Below, piece after piece: positions 1-10,027 of a stretch of 64,000 nt of DNA (positions within the stretch are counted from its first letter, which is position 1; every line of letters begins with the position of its first letter). A program made the translations under genes and the position numbers. This stretch comes from Centrapalus pauciflorus (lineage: Eukaryota > Streptophyta > Magnoliopsida > Asterales > Asteraceae): assembly GCA_020465985.1 (NCBI GenBank), contig JAANYP010004312.1:100499-164498 (forward strand), written 5' to 3'. Below the pieces are notes generated by a model, which was not told the origin of the DNA, did no database searches, and saw only the letters and a program-made list of their open reading frames with translations.

Positions 1-2307
1 AACACTGCCTGCTTCACTCAAAACAGATCCTTAGTGTTGAAAAGGTTCAACAAGACCCCCTATGAGCTGCTCAAAGGGAGAAAGCCAAATGTCAGCTATT
101 TCCATGTGTTTGGATGTCCCTGTTTCATTCTGAATCAAAGGGACCAGCTGTCAAAATTTGAACCTAAAGCTGATGAAGGTGTGTTTGTTGGCTACTCTTC
201 TATCTCCAAAGCCTACAGAGTATACAACAACAAAAGAAAGGTGATAGATGAATCTATCAATGTCACCTTTGAAGAGTCCAAGAATGCCTCCACCAAAGCT
301 GTTCCTGAATCAGTTTCAGGAGACCTTAACTTTGATGATCTGATGCATTCAATCAATGAAGAGGACTCAAAAGCTTCCACTACAACCAGTGTGGAACCTG
401 TTAATCATGATGGACATGATGATGATTATGTCAATACACCCTGTGTGAATAAATGTACTGACTTAATTACAACTGCATGTCCAGAACCTATCAATGCTGA
501 TTTTCCCAGTTCCTCTGCTGATATGTTCAACAGTGGTCAGACATGTTCAACAAGTGAACAGGCTCAAGACAACAGTGTGTCTGAAAATCTTGAGAGCTGT
601 TCAACAGGACCTGCTGAAGATGTTAACAACTCAGGTAAATCATCATTGAAAAATGATCCTAAGTGGATCAGGTGTCACCCCAATGATCAAATAATTGGTG
701 ACATCAACAAAGGGATACAAACACGGTGGGACAGCTTAGGGAACTTTTGTATGTTCTCTAGTTTTGTTTCACTGATGGAGCCAAAGAAGGTTGATGAAGC
801 ATTAAAAGATGCCAATTGGATCACTGCCATGCAAGAAGAGCTCAATCAGTTTGAGAGAAACAATGTATGGAAGCTGGTCCCTGCTCCTAAAGGTAAAACT
901 ATAATTGGCACAAAATGGGTTTTCAGGAACAAGATGGATGAGCAAGGTCATGTCATTAGAAATAAGGCAAGACTTGTTGCTCAGGGCTACAGACAGGAGG
1001 AAGGAATTGATTATGATGAAACATTTGCTCCTGTGGCCAGACTAGAAGCAATTCGTTTGTATCTAGCCTACGCTGCTCATAAGAGCATTAAGGTATTTCA
1101 AATGGATGTGAAGAGTGCATTTTTGAATGGGAAGCTGCAAGAAGAAGTTTATGTCAAGCAGCCTCCAGGTTTTGAAAATGAACAACATCCAGGTTTTGTC
1201 TATAAGTTGGACAAAGCTCTCTATGGTCTCAAACAAGCCCCTAGAGCCTGGTATGACACTCTTACTGAGTTCCTTATGAGCAATGGGTATTCCAAAGGTA
1301 AAGTGGATACTACATTGTTCATAAAGAAGGTGAAGTCTGACATTATGCTTGTTCAAATTTATGTGGATGACATAATATTTGGTTCTACTAATGAGCAGCT
1401 ATGCAAGAATTTCTCATTACTCATGAAATCTAAGTATGAAATGAGTATGATGGGAGAACTAACTTTCTTTTTAGGATTACAGGTTAAACAAACCTCAACT
1501 GGAATTTTTATAAATCAAAGAAAGTACACTTTAGATCTATTGAAAAAGTTCAAATTTGATCAAAGTTCTCCTATTAAAACCCCAATGGCAACCAATGTAA
1601 AATTGGATGCTGATGCCAGTGGCAAAGCTGTTTCAGTAACAGCTTACAGAGGCATGATTGGGAGCTTGCTATACTTGACTGCTAGTAGACCTGATATTAT
1701 GTTTGCCACCTGTTTATGTGCTAGGTTCCAAGCTGATCCAAAGGAATCACATCTAGCTGCTGTTAAAAGAATCTTCAGATACTTGAAGGGTACACCAGGT
1801 TTGGGTCTTTGGTACCCCAAAGACTCAAGCCTTGAACTAACAAGTTATTCAGATTCTGATTTTGCAGGCTGCAGGTTAGATAGGAAAAGCACAACAGGTG
1901 GATGTCAACTCCTTGGTGGAAAGTTGATCAGTTGGAGTAGCAAGAAGCAGAACTCAGTGTCCACTTCTACTGCTGAAGCTGAATACATTGCTGCTGGAAG
2001 CTGCTGTGGGCAGATTCTGTGGATGCAGCATCAGCTTGAAGACTATGGGCTTGTGTATAGGAAAACTCCTATTCTGTGTGATAACACAAGTGCCATAGCC
2101 ATCTCCAACAATCCAGTATTTCACTCAAGAACAAAGCATATTGAAGTCAGACATCACTTCATCAGGGATCACATCCAAAAAGGTAATGTGGAGGTAAGTT
2201 TTATTTCCACAAATGAACAGCTTGCAGACATTTTCACCAAACCTCTGGATGAAACAAGGTTTAATTACCTTGTCAGCAAGCTGGGCATGTTAAACAAGAG
2301 TGACTAA
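1..2307 (+). CDS. pol: copia pol, 3' part: integrase C-terminus, reverse transcriptase, RNase H
   Basis: The frame is open from base 1 with no stop, so the start is outside the window. The first ~100 codons are the integrase C-terminal region (GCPCF, then ADEGVFVGYS). After an acidic, Ser/Thr-rich linker (codons ~100-250) the copia RT begins near codon 290 (GTKWVF, KARLVAQGY, FAPVARLEAIR). The catalytic YVDD is at 1360-1371. RNase H follows, with SRPDIMFA, SDSDFAGC near 1850 and EAEYIAA near 1975, and the protein ends with the usual ADIFTKPLD block. In the polyprotein this part copies the RNA genome inside the virus-like particle. No frameshift is seen across 757 codons, unlike the E elements, so C1 is better preserved. 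Certain as family; lineage is inferred from context. Confidence 0.95.
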   Translation, partial: NTACFTQNRSLVLKRFNKTPYELLKGRKPNVSYFHVFGCPCFILNQRDQLSKFEPKADEGVFVGYSSISKAYRVYNNKRKVIDESINVTFEESKNASTKAVPESVSGDLNFDDLMHSINEEDSKASTTTSVEPVNHDGHDDDYVNTPCVNKCTDLITTACPEPINADFPSSSADMFNSGQTCSTSEQAQDNSVSENLESCSTGPAEDVNNSGKSSLKNDPKWIRCHPNDQIIGDINKGIQTRWDSLGNFCMFSSFVSLMEPKKVDEALKDANWITAMQEELNQFERNNVWKLVPAPKGKTIIGTKWVFRNKMDEQGHVIRNKARLVAQGYRQEEGIDYDETFAPVARLEAIRLYLAYAAHKSIKVFQMDVKSAFLNGKLQEEVYVKQPPGFENEQHPGFVYKLDKALYGLKQAPRAWYDTLTEFLMSNGYSKGKVDTTLFIKKVKSDIMLVQIYVDDIIFGSTNEQLCKNFSLLMKSKYEMSMMGELTFFLGLQVKQTSTGIFINQRKYTLDLLKKFKFDQSSPIKTPMATNVKLDADASGKAVSVTAYRGMIGSLLYLTASRPDIMFATCLCARFQADPKESHLAAVKRIFRYLKGTPGLGLWYPKDSSLELTSYSDSDFAGCRLDRKSTTGGCQLLGGKLISWSSKKQNSVSTSTAEAEYIAAGSCCGQILWMQHQLEDYGLVYRKTPILCDNTSAIAISNNPVFHSRTKHIEVRHHFIRDHIQKGNVEVSFISTNEQLADIFTKPLDETRFNYLVSKLGMLNKSD

Positions 2308-2900
2308 GTGTCTCTCAAAGGTCTAATAATTTGTATGTTTCACACTGCTCAAGTTTTTCTGAACAGCTTAGACAGAACAGGTTATACATGTTCTGTACTT
2401 AGTCATTTGTCTGAAAAAACTTGAACAGCTTGAGCATACAACAGGCTGAACAAAAACAGTTTAACCTGTTTATTCGTCCAGCCTGCTCTGATGGTCCAAT
2501 CTTCAACCTGTTCACTTCTTCACACTGTCCTACAAGCCATTGTCTTGTAACCTGTACAACTATTGAACACAACCTGTTCTCACAAAGGAGAGCAGGCTGA
2601 AGGCACAGTTTGAAGGGAGAACAGCTTGAAGACTGAGAACCTTGTGTTGACCCTGATCATCACAAGTTTGACCAACAGCGTAGACCAAAAGTTTAATTAT
2701 CTTTCTTCATAATTAAGTTACTTAAATTCTGTTTTAATTTAACTTAATTACTGCGAATAATGTGTGTTACGTGTGTTAGTGATTAAAAAGGTCAAGTGGT
2801 CTGACAAATGTTTCTGACATGGACAACCGTTCCGTTTTTCTGTCAACTAACATTTCAAATCAAACCGCCCAAACCTTTTCTCTCTCATACACACGACCAT
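2308..2900 (+). repeat. C1 spacer with repeated AACAG/CTGTT palindromic words
   Basis: No ORF of note. From about 2340 to 2640 the words CTGTTC, GAACAG, AACCTGTT and AACAGCTTG recur in both orientations and can pair with each other. The same words recur in the C1 LTR at 7700-7880. The last part (2690-2790) is AT-rich. Confidence 0.55.
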
Positions 2901-2908
2901 TCAAATCC

Positions 2909-3022
2909 TATAAATACCTACATACTATTTCATCCTCGTCTTCCTCATCATTTCCAGAAATCCTCAAGAACCCTAAAATCGACTAAGTGTCTTTTGCTTC
3001 TTCAAACCTCAAAAATTCCCAA
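2909..3022 (+). promoter_or_regulatory. Promoter-like leader upstream of the C1 extra ORF
   Basis: A TATAAATA box at about 2909-2916 is followed by a pyrimidine-rich stretch and about 80 bases of CT/CA-rich, 5'UTR-like sequence before the ATG at 3023, whose context (cccaaATGGCT) is good for a plant start. Spacing fits initiation near 2940. That this is a working internal promoter is inference. Confidence 0.45.
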
Positions 3023-6000
3023 ATGGCTCACAGACCTAATCCCTTTCTCCCAGTATTTGTTGGTGAGGATGTCGTCAAACACTCATCCATCACCACAATG
3101 CTGACCATCAAACCCACCAACTACATTGCAAACCTAACCATCCCCAAAAACTATGTGGGAAAAGGTTACGAACAAATGGTGGAGTTTCTGAAAGTTCATC
3201 CGTTGAACTACGCAATGACTGCATCTCCTGGTGTCCTGTACCAAGAGATGGTGTATGAGTTCTGGTATACCTGTGCCTACCTTCCAGAATCCAAAGTCAT
3301 TAAGGGCACAATACTCAATGGGACTCAGACCATTGAGATCAACACTGATCTGCTCAGGGAGGTGCTTCATCTACCAACTGCTGCTTCTTACGATGAGCCC
3401 CAAGCTGAAAATGATCAAATGGGCAATCTGCTACGCTTCTGTGGTGTGGCAGAACCCAAAGTTGGAGCAACACTGTTCAGGAAGGACCTCTCTCCTACCT
3501 ACAGCTTCTTATTCGCCTCTGTGGTGATGTGCTTCAGCAGTAAAGTTGGTTCCTTTGACCAACTGAGCCGTGATGAAATCCCTGTAGTTCTGCAGCTTGT
3601 GGATGGAACTACAATGGATATGGCCAAATGGATTTTTCTGAATCTGAGGAACCTGGTGCAGCAAGAGTCAAGACCAGCTGCTGTTCGATATCCCAGGTTT
3701 CTGAGCCTCATTTTCAAGTATGTATGTGGTGAGCATCTCTATAACTCTCAGCCTCTTCTTAAGACTGCTGCATTCCCAGTTATAGGGAATAGAGTTTTCT
3801 ATACTCCAGTCCTGCAGAATGAGCCTCCTCTATCAACACCAATGAGGAGACTGCTAGGTTTGGTGGAAGGACCCTCTACTGTAAGGGTGGATCCAGAGAC
3901 TGCTCCCACCAGAAAATCCAAAGCCAGGTCTAAGCTTGTCAAAAGGACCCTGGCAACTGAAGCTGGGCCTGTGAAAAAGAAGGCCAAAACAGCTCAGTCT
4001 GAGTCTGTTCCTTTAGCCTCTGTGGCTGAGGGAGAGCAGATTCCTCACCATGGCTCATCTGTTGAGCCTGAAGCCTTTGTGGCTGGTGCCTCTGTGGCAC
4101 AAGAGACGATGGAACAGGCCAGCCCCATTGTTCCTAGCCCAGTCTCACATCCTGTCCAAACTGATACTCTTCCTACTCCACAATCACCCACATCATCCGT
4201 CCATTACCAAAGAAAATCACTAGCCAAAAAGAAAACAGCCCACAAAACCACCTCCTCTGTTCCCTCTCAACAGGGTTCAGTTGTAAAAGAAGCAACCCCA
4301 GCTGCCTCTCCTATTTTGGGAGAAGGTTCAGCTCATTTGGAGCCTGCTTCACTCCAATCTGAGTCACCCTTGAGTCAGCCTAGACCCTCTGGTTCCTCCC
4401 AACAGGAACCAGTTGTACAAATGGAGATACCCACATCAACTATCCCAGCCTCACAACAGGCTGAGGATATTGAAAGACAGGAGTCCTCTCCACTCCATAC
4501 TGTGTCAACACTGTCCCCCACTCATATCCCCTCACACCCTGAGTCTGCACGAGGTGCCCACGCTGCTGATATAGACCAATCAGCAGCTCAGCCTCAAACT
4601 TCTGTTCCCCATGATTCAGCTGTTCAACACCAAACAGCTGCTGAGGGACCACTATCCCAAGCTGATGAACCTCAGGGATCATACCATCCCTCTGGTGAGG
4701 CTGCTCCCTCAATGCAAATTCCATCAGCAGGTTTCACCACTGCTGATGTTGAAATGCATATTCCATCTCCCAATGATGAGGTGCCTTTAGACCAAGGCAC
4801 TGCAGAGGGAACCACCACTGGTCTTCATGAGGATGTTGCAACACAGGCAGCATCTGAAAGGCCCCAAACATCATCACCTTCTCCTGATGATGCAGCTACA
4901 GCCGCTGCTGAAGGACCTCTTGATCCCTCTAACCTGGGCCATCTTACTTTTGCCCAGGCTATGGAGCTTCTATCCCAAGTCCCTCTTCCCTCTCCCTCAC
5001 ATCCTCATACACCAGCCTCATCATCATCATCTCCCTCTACTCACTCCAAACAATCCACCCATACACCACCATCTCCCAAAGACCTGCCTTTGAAGGATCA
5101 GCTTTCTTTGCTGACCAACAAAGTTGGTTCTTTGGAAAACACCATGCACTCCCTACCATCCCTCATCTCAGACTCTGTGTCTGAGCAGCTCAAAGGATTC
5201 TTTGATATGTTTAAAGAATCCTTCCCAGTTACTCCTCAAACTGACAACTCTCCACAGCTGATTGCACTCACTGCACAGCTGCAAACTGTATCCACCTCTC
5301 TCTCCTCTATCCTCTCCTTACAACAGGACTCTGTGTCCTCCATGGCAGCCATTTCCCAACAGCTGTCATCTATCCTCACTTCTTGCAACTCTACTCTTCC
5401 TAACACTTTGGCCAGCTTACAGACCATCATTGGTTCCCTATCCAACTCTGTATCATCAGACCTTGCTGATGTGCGAGATTCTCTAGAACTTCATCTTGCA
5501 CAGCTGCAATCTCTGCTGTTCACAGCGTCTGATAGGGAACATCTTCTTAAGTTGACCACTCTTGCTGATTCCCACACATCTTCTCTTCAAACCTGTCTTT
5601 CCCAACTTAGTGAGGTGAAGGATAACTTGGCTTACTTAGTGAACAGCCTTGTTGGTCCTAAATCCTCTAAACCTGCTGGCAAGCCTGCTGACTTTGTGTC
5701 TTCAGGCAAACCAGGTGTTGAAGTCGCTGCTTCATCTCCTTCAAAGGGGGAGACGTCATCTGCCTCGAAGACTAAGTCTAAGGGGGAGAAAACTTCTTAT
5801 CCTAAGGGGATACCAGTGTCTGCAACTCACACTGGTCAGCCAGCAGAGATTTTTTAAACAGGTGCTGCTGAAGGTGCTTCTCAAGCTACTATGCCTACTC
5901 AGGCTATCTCTCCAAACCCTGCTCAGTCTAAGGGGGAGGAAATCATTCCTGAGGACAGGCCTAGCAGCAAAAGGAGGCACCTTATTCTATCAGAAGATGA

Positions 6001-7177
6001 AGAAGAAGAAGAAATTCCTGAAGCTGCTTTCACTAAAGCAGCAGCTAAAGGAAAAGAAACGGTAGCTGAGGATCCTATGCAGCAGAAACAGGCAGAAATG
6101 CAATTTCACAAGACCATAGCCAAAGAGATGGGCCTCCCTATGCACAAATACTTTGAGTTTAGGGATGAACAGCTTCAAGCTCTGGAGGAATTAAGAAAAG
6201 AAGAAGAATCTGCCAAAGCTGCTAAGTCCTTTGCCCTCCAAGAAGCAAAGAAAATTAAAATGTCTACCTTGGAGGTGCAAAAGAAAATAATGGAAGCTGC
6301 CAGGAAATCAGCAGGAGAAAAAGTGAAGGAAGTAGAGAAAGGTACTCAGGTCTCTGTGACCAAATCAACAGTACCCTTTGCCAAAGCCAAATTCCACTTT
6401 GACAACTTGGCTAGAAAGAAATTTCATGATGTTGCTACTAGAAGGCTTGCCAAGGAAGCGATTGTCAAAGCTGTTCCCATTTCAAGAAAAGGCGCACAGT
6501 GGAAACTTCAGATCACCAGGATGGGTGCAACAGGCTCTGAAATGGAATCCTACGATCACACTGATGTTGCACAGATGGGATACATGGAATGGGTGGAACT
6601 GGCAGTTGCCCTGAGCCAGTCTAAGTCAGAAACGGCTAAGACTATCAGGGCATACATCAAGAAGCTGATGGAAAGAGTAAGTGAGCTGGGCCTGATTCCA
6701 AAAGAAGTAAAAGAGGGTGTCTCTGTGACATACCCCAAAATAAAGGCCAAAAGGACAAAGAAGGATACAGAGATGGAACTACTCCTTACGCTGATTGAAC
6801 AGGGCGACTATGCCCTTGAAATGAAAGGAGTTGATCATAGTCTGCCTAAAGGAATAGAGTTTGAGGATGGCAAGATTATTGAAGAACCTGAGCTGGGGGC
6901 ATTTTTTGTAGATCCCCTAACTCAGAAGAAGTGCTTCCAAAGAGCCTCAGAACTATACAAAGTTGATCTGAGACAACTTGCCGCCTTCAGACTTGCAGTT
7001 TCTTTCAGGCAGTCTAGCAAATGGAGAGCAGCCATCTGGGATCAGCTCAGAGGCTTCTATGAAAGAGGAGAACTCAATGATCCCAAGTTCATGATCATCA
7101 GAAGTGAAGTTGAGGAACTTGAGGATACAAGGGAAGAATTGGAAAGGATGGTTAAGGATCCTTATCCACTGATATGA
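3023..7177 (+). pseudogene. Extra post-pol ORF (aORF, env-like position) of C1, one in-frame stop
   Basis: One frame runs from ATG 3023 to 7177, about 1384 codons, broken only by a TAA at 5855-5857; the parts before and after it are in phase. ATG 3023 is preferred over the in-frame ATG at 2987 because of its context. Residues ~1-280 form a conserved globular region (YEQMVEFL, YEFWYTC, LLREVLHLPT, CFSSKVGSFDQLS, RYPRFLSLIF) that matches, in order, the N-terminal region of the E-family aORFs. Residues ~290-700 are a Pro/Ser/Gln/Ala-rich low-complexity linker, then a Leu/Ser-rich stretch, then a Lys/Glu-rich coiled-coil-like part and a compact C-terminus. I see no signal peptide or clear membrane segment, so calling it an envelope is unsupported. 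The function is unknown. Confidence 0.75.
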
Positions 7178-7546
7178 AGTCCATCTACCATCTGGGTAGG
7201 TGAAGAATGGAAGCTGTCCATTAGTTGGACAGGCTTACCATTATCTGCTCCCATCTCAAACAGTCCAAACAACCTGTACATTAGTTGTACATCATGTACA
7301 TTAGTTGTACATTATTACATAAGTTGTAATTTTTGCTTTTACATTAGTTGTAAAATACATTAGTACATTATTTGTACTCTTGTAAGAACATGTGTTGTTC
7401 TAGAATAGTCAAGAATCAGTGTATATATAAACTGATCTTTTACTTTACTGTAATGTTGTAATTTTATTTCAGCAAATGTACTGTAAAAATATATAGTGAT
7501 TTTTGACAAGACCAGCTTGAACTGGTTATTGCAAATAGGGGGAGAT
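5747..7546 (+). promoter_or_regulatory. PPT-like runs and the polypurine tract of C1
   Basis: AGGGGGAG occurs at about 5747, 5782 and 5930 inside the aORF and again at 7536-7545 just before the LTR, where it is the functional plus-strand primer by position. A further copy lies at about 7592 just inside the LTR. Repeated PPT-like blocks upstream of the 3' LTR are a known Sirevirus trait. The three upstream copies encode the repeated peptide SKGE. Confidence 0.6.
7178..7535 (+). repeat. Short tandem words TACATTAGTTGTA between aORF and PPT
   Basis: From about 7275 to 7375 variants of gtacattagttgtaca repeat four or five times, each nearly self-complementary (TGTACA, TTACAACTAA). The rest is AT-rich with no ORF. 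The stretch at 7421-7430 contains a TATATATAA word of unknown meaning. Confidence 0.5.
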
Positions 7547-8672
7547 TGTTAGGCACAAAAAGGCCTCAGTCAAACCTGTTCTACATCTGAGGGGGAGATT
7601 TTATAATCAAACCTGGTTGATGCATTTGAAGGTCGAATTTAAGGCCTGTTATATGCCTTATTGAAACCTGAAAATGATTTGCAATTATCAGTTTAAGCTG
7701 TTCTATATGTTGCATGTGTTGCAACTAAGACAGTTTGTCCAAGCTGCTCTGTCTGCTGAACAGGCTGGACATAAACTGTCTACGCTGCTCTACACTGTTG
7801 AGCAGCTTGGGCATTTTTTAAAGTGTTCTGTTCTTTGTGAACAGAACCTGTTCTTTTGTGAACAGGCTAAACACTTTATGGAATTTGTTTCCAAGTCATC
7901 ATGTATTGTTTTTGACTACAAGATCAGTTTACAAAGTCGAAGACAAAGTGGAAAACAGAACTGCTCAGCCTGCCCACGCTGTTCTGTAACATGAAGACAA
8001 AAGGATATTTGAAAAAGGGTGACAGACCTTTTTCTTATATCAAAATAGGCCTTTACAGGGAAGAAAGACGCAAAGTTGACATTCCTAAATTAGTTAAAGG
8101 CAATGCAACAGTAGACAAAGTAAAAAGACAAAAGTTCTACACATATGAAGACAAGTCTGCTTTTCAGAAAAGTGCAGAAAAGGTTATGTTGTCTTTTCAA
8201 CAAGACTTTTCCTTTTCATTCTGTCCAATGAAGATGTTTCTCTGAGATCCTCTAAGTGAGTATAAAAGGAAGCTTCTAAGATCAGAAAGAATGTGAAGAG
8301 AGCTAAGTGCTTAACCCAAGAGTGAACGTGCAAGTGTGATCTTCATGCATGCAAGTCTTCTGTAAAACAGCATCTGTGTGATTAAGCTGTTTTACCTAAG
8401 TTGTTCCTTAAGTCTTGTAAACACAGTGAGTGCTTCTTAGTGAGTGTATTCATTGTATACTAGTTCGAGTCTGTCTTAGACTAGTAAGCATACTGTTGTA
8501 TCTGTCATCTCAGCTTGAACTCTTCCGCATTCAAGCTTGTTTGTAATTAACAAATTGTTGATAATACATACAAACATTGAGAAAAGAGTGTGTAGTTTTT
8601 AAATTGCTGTATTCACCCCCCCCCCCTCTACAGCTTATAACTATATACTTTGGGAACCTCTCGGGACCTACA
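7547..8672 (+). repeat. 3' LTR of C1
   Basis: It starts TGTTAGGCAC right after the PPT and ends GGGACCTACA, 1126 bases, with TG/CA termini. An 11-base C-run lies at 8616-8626 in the TTCACCCCC...TCTACAG context seen at Sirevirus LTR ends. The LTR contains several CTGTTC/GAACAG inverted words, for example around 7826-7870. The partner 5' LTR is outside the window, so its age cannot be estimated. Confidence 0.85.
8261..8270 (+). promoter_or_regulatory. TATA box of the C1 LTR promoter
   Basis: TATAAAAGGA sits about 410 bases before the LTR end, a usual place for the U3/R boundary upstream of R-U5. A start site near 8290 is inferred. Confidence 0.5.
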
Positions 8673-8689
8673 ATATATATATATATATA

Positions 8690-8801
8690 GGGGAGGGTTC
8701 TTCTAAGAACCACAAATATTGTGGGAACCTAAGAACTAATCTCAGCCATTGATTTCATAGAATCAAGGGCTTAGATGTAAGGTGGCATTTTTGTAAATAA
8801 G
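8690..8801 (+). repeat. Left terminal inverted repeat of the MULE
   Basis: It starts GGGGAGGGTTCTTC and includes a small hairpin (GGTTCTTCTAAGAACC). It pairs imperfectly with 20690-20799 read in reverse: GGGTTCTT, TTTGTAAAT and intervening blocks match. Confidence 0.75.
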
Positions 8802-9670
8802 AAAGCTTTAAGGGATAGTTTTGTTGGACAAATGGGCGGTTTAGGGGTAAAAGGGGGATAAAAAAATAAAGCAACCGTTCAGTTTTCAAAGATTAGGCCA
8901 CGCTTCTTCTCCATCATTTCCCTCCCTCGAATTTCTTAACCTTCTCTCTACTCTCAAAAAACTTCCGCCGGAGAAACTTGATACCTCGCCGGAAGCCATG
9001 CATTCGTCGTCGGCGACTGAAGAAGAAACGCTTAACGAGTTGTACAACAAAGCAAAGCGTAAGAACAATGCGATTCTTTTAATAGAAATGGTTTTTTTTT
9101 TTAAATTTTCGATGACCTGCATTTGGCGAAAATGCATTCTACATGGAAGGGTGTTTCTAAACTAAAGGGAAAAGAAGATGACAGAGTTAAGGTGAAAAGA
9201 TTTGCTTCGAGTAAGCCAGTACGATTGTCGTCTTCTGATGAGTTTGGTAAGGTTTTTTTTATAGTGTTTTTGCCTTCTATGAACATTCTATGGTAGATAA
9301 ACAGTCGATTTGATGATTATGATGATTATTTGGAGAATGTTTTATGTATTTGGCTTATTGGGAGGGTGGGTTTTCTGAAATGTATATATAAAAACCCTAG
9401 ATTTTTGGGTTTGGGTCAATTTTTGATTATTTTTTGGGGATAAAAAAGAGTTAAAGAAGAGGACGAATATGTTATTCTACGTAGAATGAGAAATTTATCG
9501 ATGTTATTTTTAGGGTATGTTATGTTTGATTCAGGTTAGAAAAGTATTCTACAACCCATTGGCCTGTGGAGTCTGATGAAATGAATGATATTCTAAATAG
9601 AACTCAATATACTTCAAGAAAAAGAACTTTAATGTTATCTCTCTTTATTTCTCTTAATACTTGGAAGAAC

Positions 9671-10027
9671 GATAATTTGATTATGATGGTTATGATGCTA
9701 ATGTATTCTAGGTAGAATACTGTCCGTTATACGAAAATGATAAATGTTATCTGTTTAAAAAAGTTGCTATTTTACGAAGAAGCATAACATTCTACATAGA
9801 ATGTTTTATAGAATCAAATATTCTACGATATGATTCTATGCTCAATAGGGATAATTTGATTATGATGGTTATGATGGTAATGTATTCTAGGTAGAATAAT
9901 GTCCGTTATACGAAAATGATAAATGTTATCTGTTTAAAAAAGTTGCTATTCTACGAAGAAGCATAACATTCTACATAGAATGTTTTATAGAATCGAATAT
10001 TCTACGATATGATTCTATGCTCAATAA
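9671..10027 (+). repeat. Two tandem copies of a 179-bp unit in a ULP1-gene intron
   Basis: Copies 9671-9849 and 9850-10027 differ at only a few bases. Each has ATTCTAGGTAGAAT, ATTCTACATAGAAT and half-sites. Confidence 0.85.

Larger units (their letters stand above)
1..8672 (+). mobile_element. Ty1/copia retrotransposon, Sirevirus type, 3' part (element C1)
   Basis: The order is pol (integrase tail, reverse transcriptase, RNase H), a 0.7-kb spacer, a long extra ORF, a polypurine tract and a 3' LTR. RT before integrase would mean gypsy; here integrase precedes RT, so this is copia. An additional ORF after pol, PPT-like GGGGGAG runs repeated upstream of the LTR, and an LTR end with a C-run followed by GGGACCTACA fit the Sirevirus (SIRE/Maximus) lineage. 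The 5' LTR, gag, protease and most of integrase lie outside the window. The LTR abuts a (TA)n tract on its right, so the target duplication cannot be read. Confidence 0.9.

Noticed and set aside
4440..5093. ORFs in other frames over the C1 aORF linker
   Set aside because: Shadows of the Pro/Ser/Gln-rich low-complexity coding sequence, without start context or known domains.
3023..7177. Annotation of the C1 aORF as a retroviral envelope protein
   Set aside because: Position after pol is the only support; I see no signal peptide, fusion peptide or membrane anchor.
7674..8245. Two ORFs inside the C1 LTR
   Set aside because: They fall in U3/R sequence, have no recognisable domain, and overlap the inverted CTGTTC/GAACAG words.
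8531..8713. A - strand ORF across the C1 LTR end, the TA tract and the MULE end
   Set aside because: It spans three unrelated pieces joined by insertion, so it cannot be an evolved gene.
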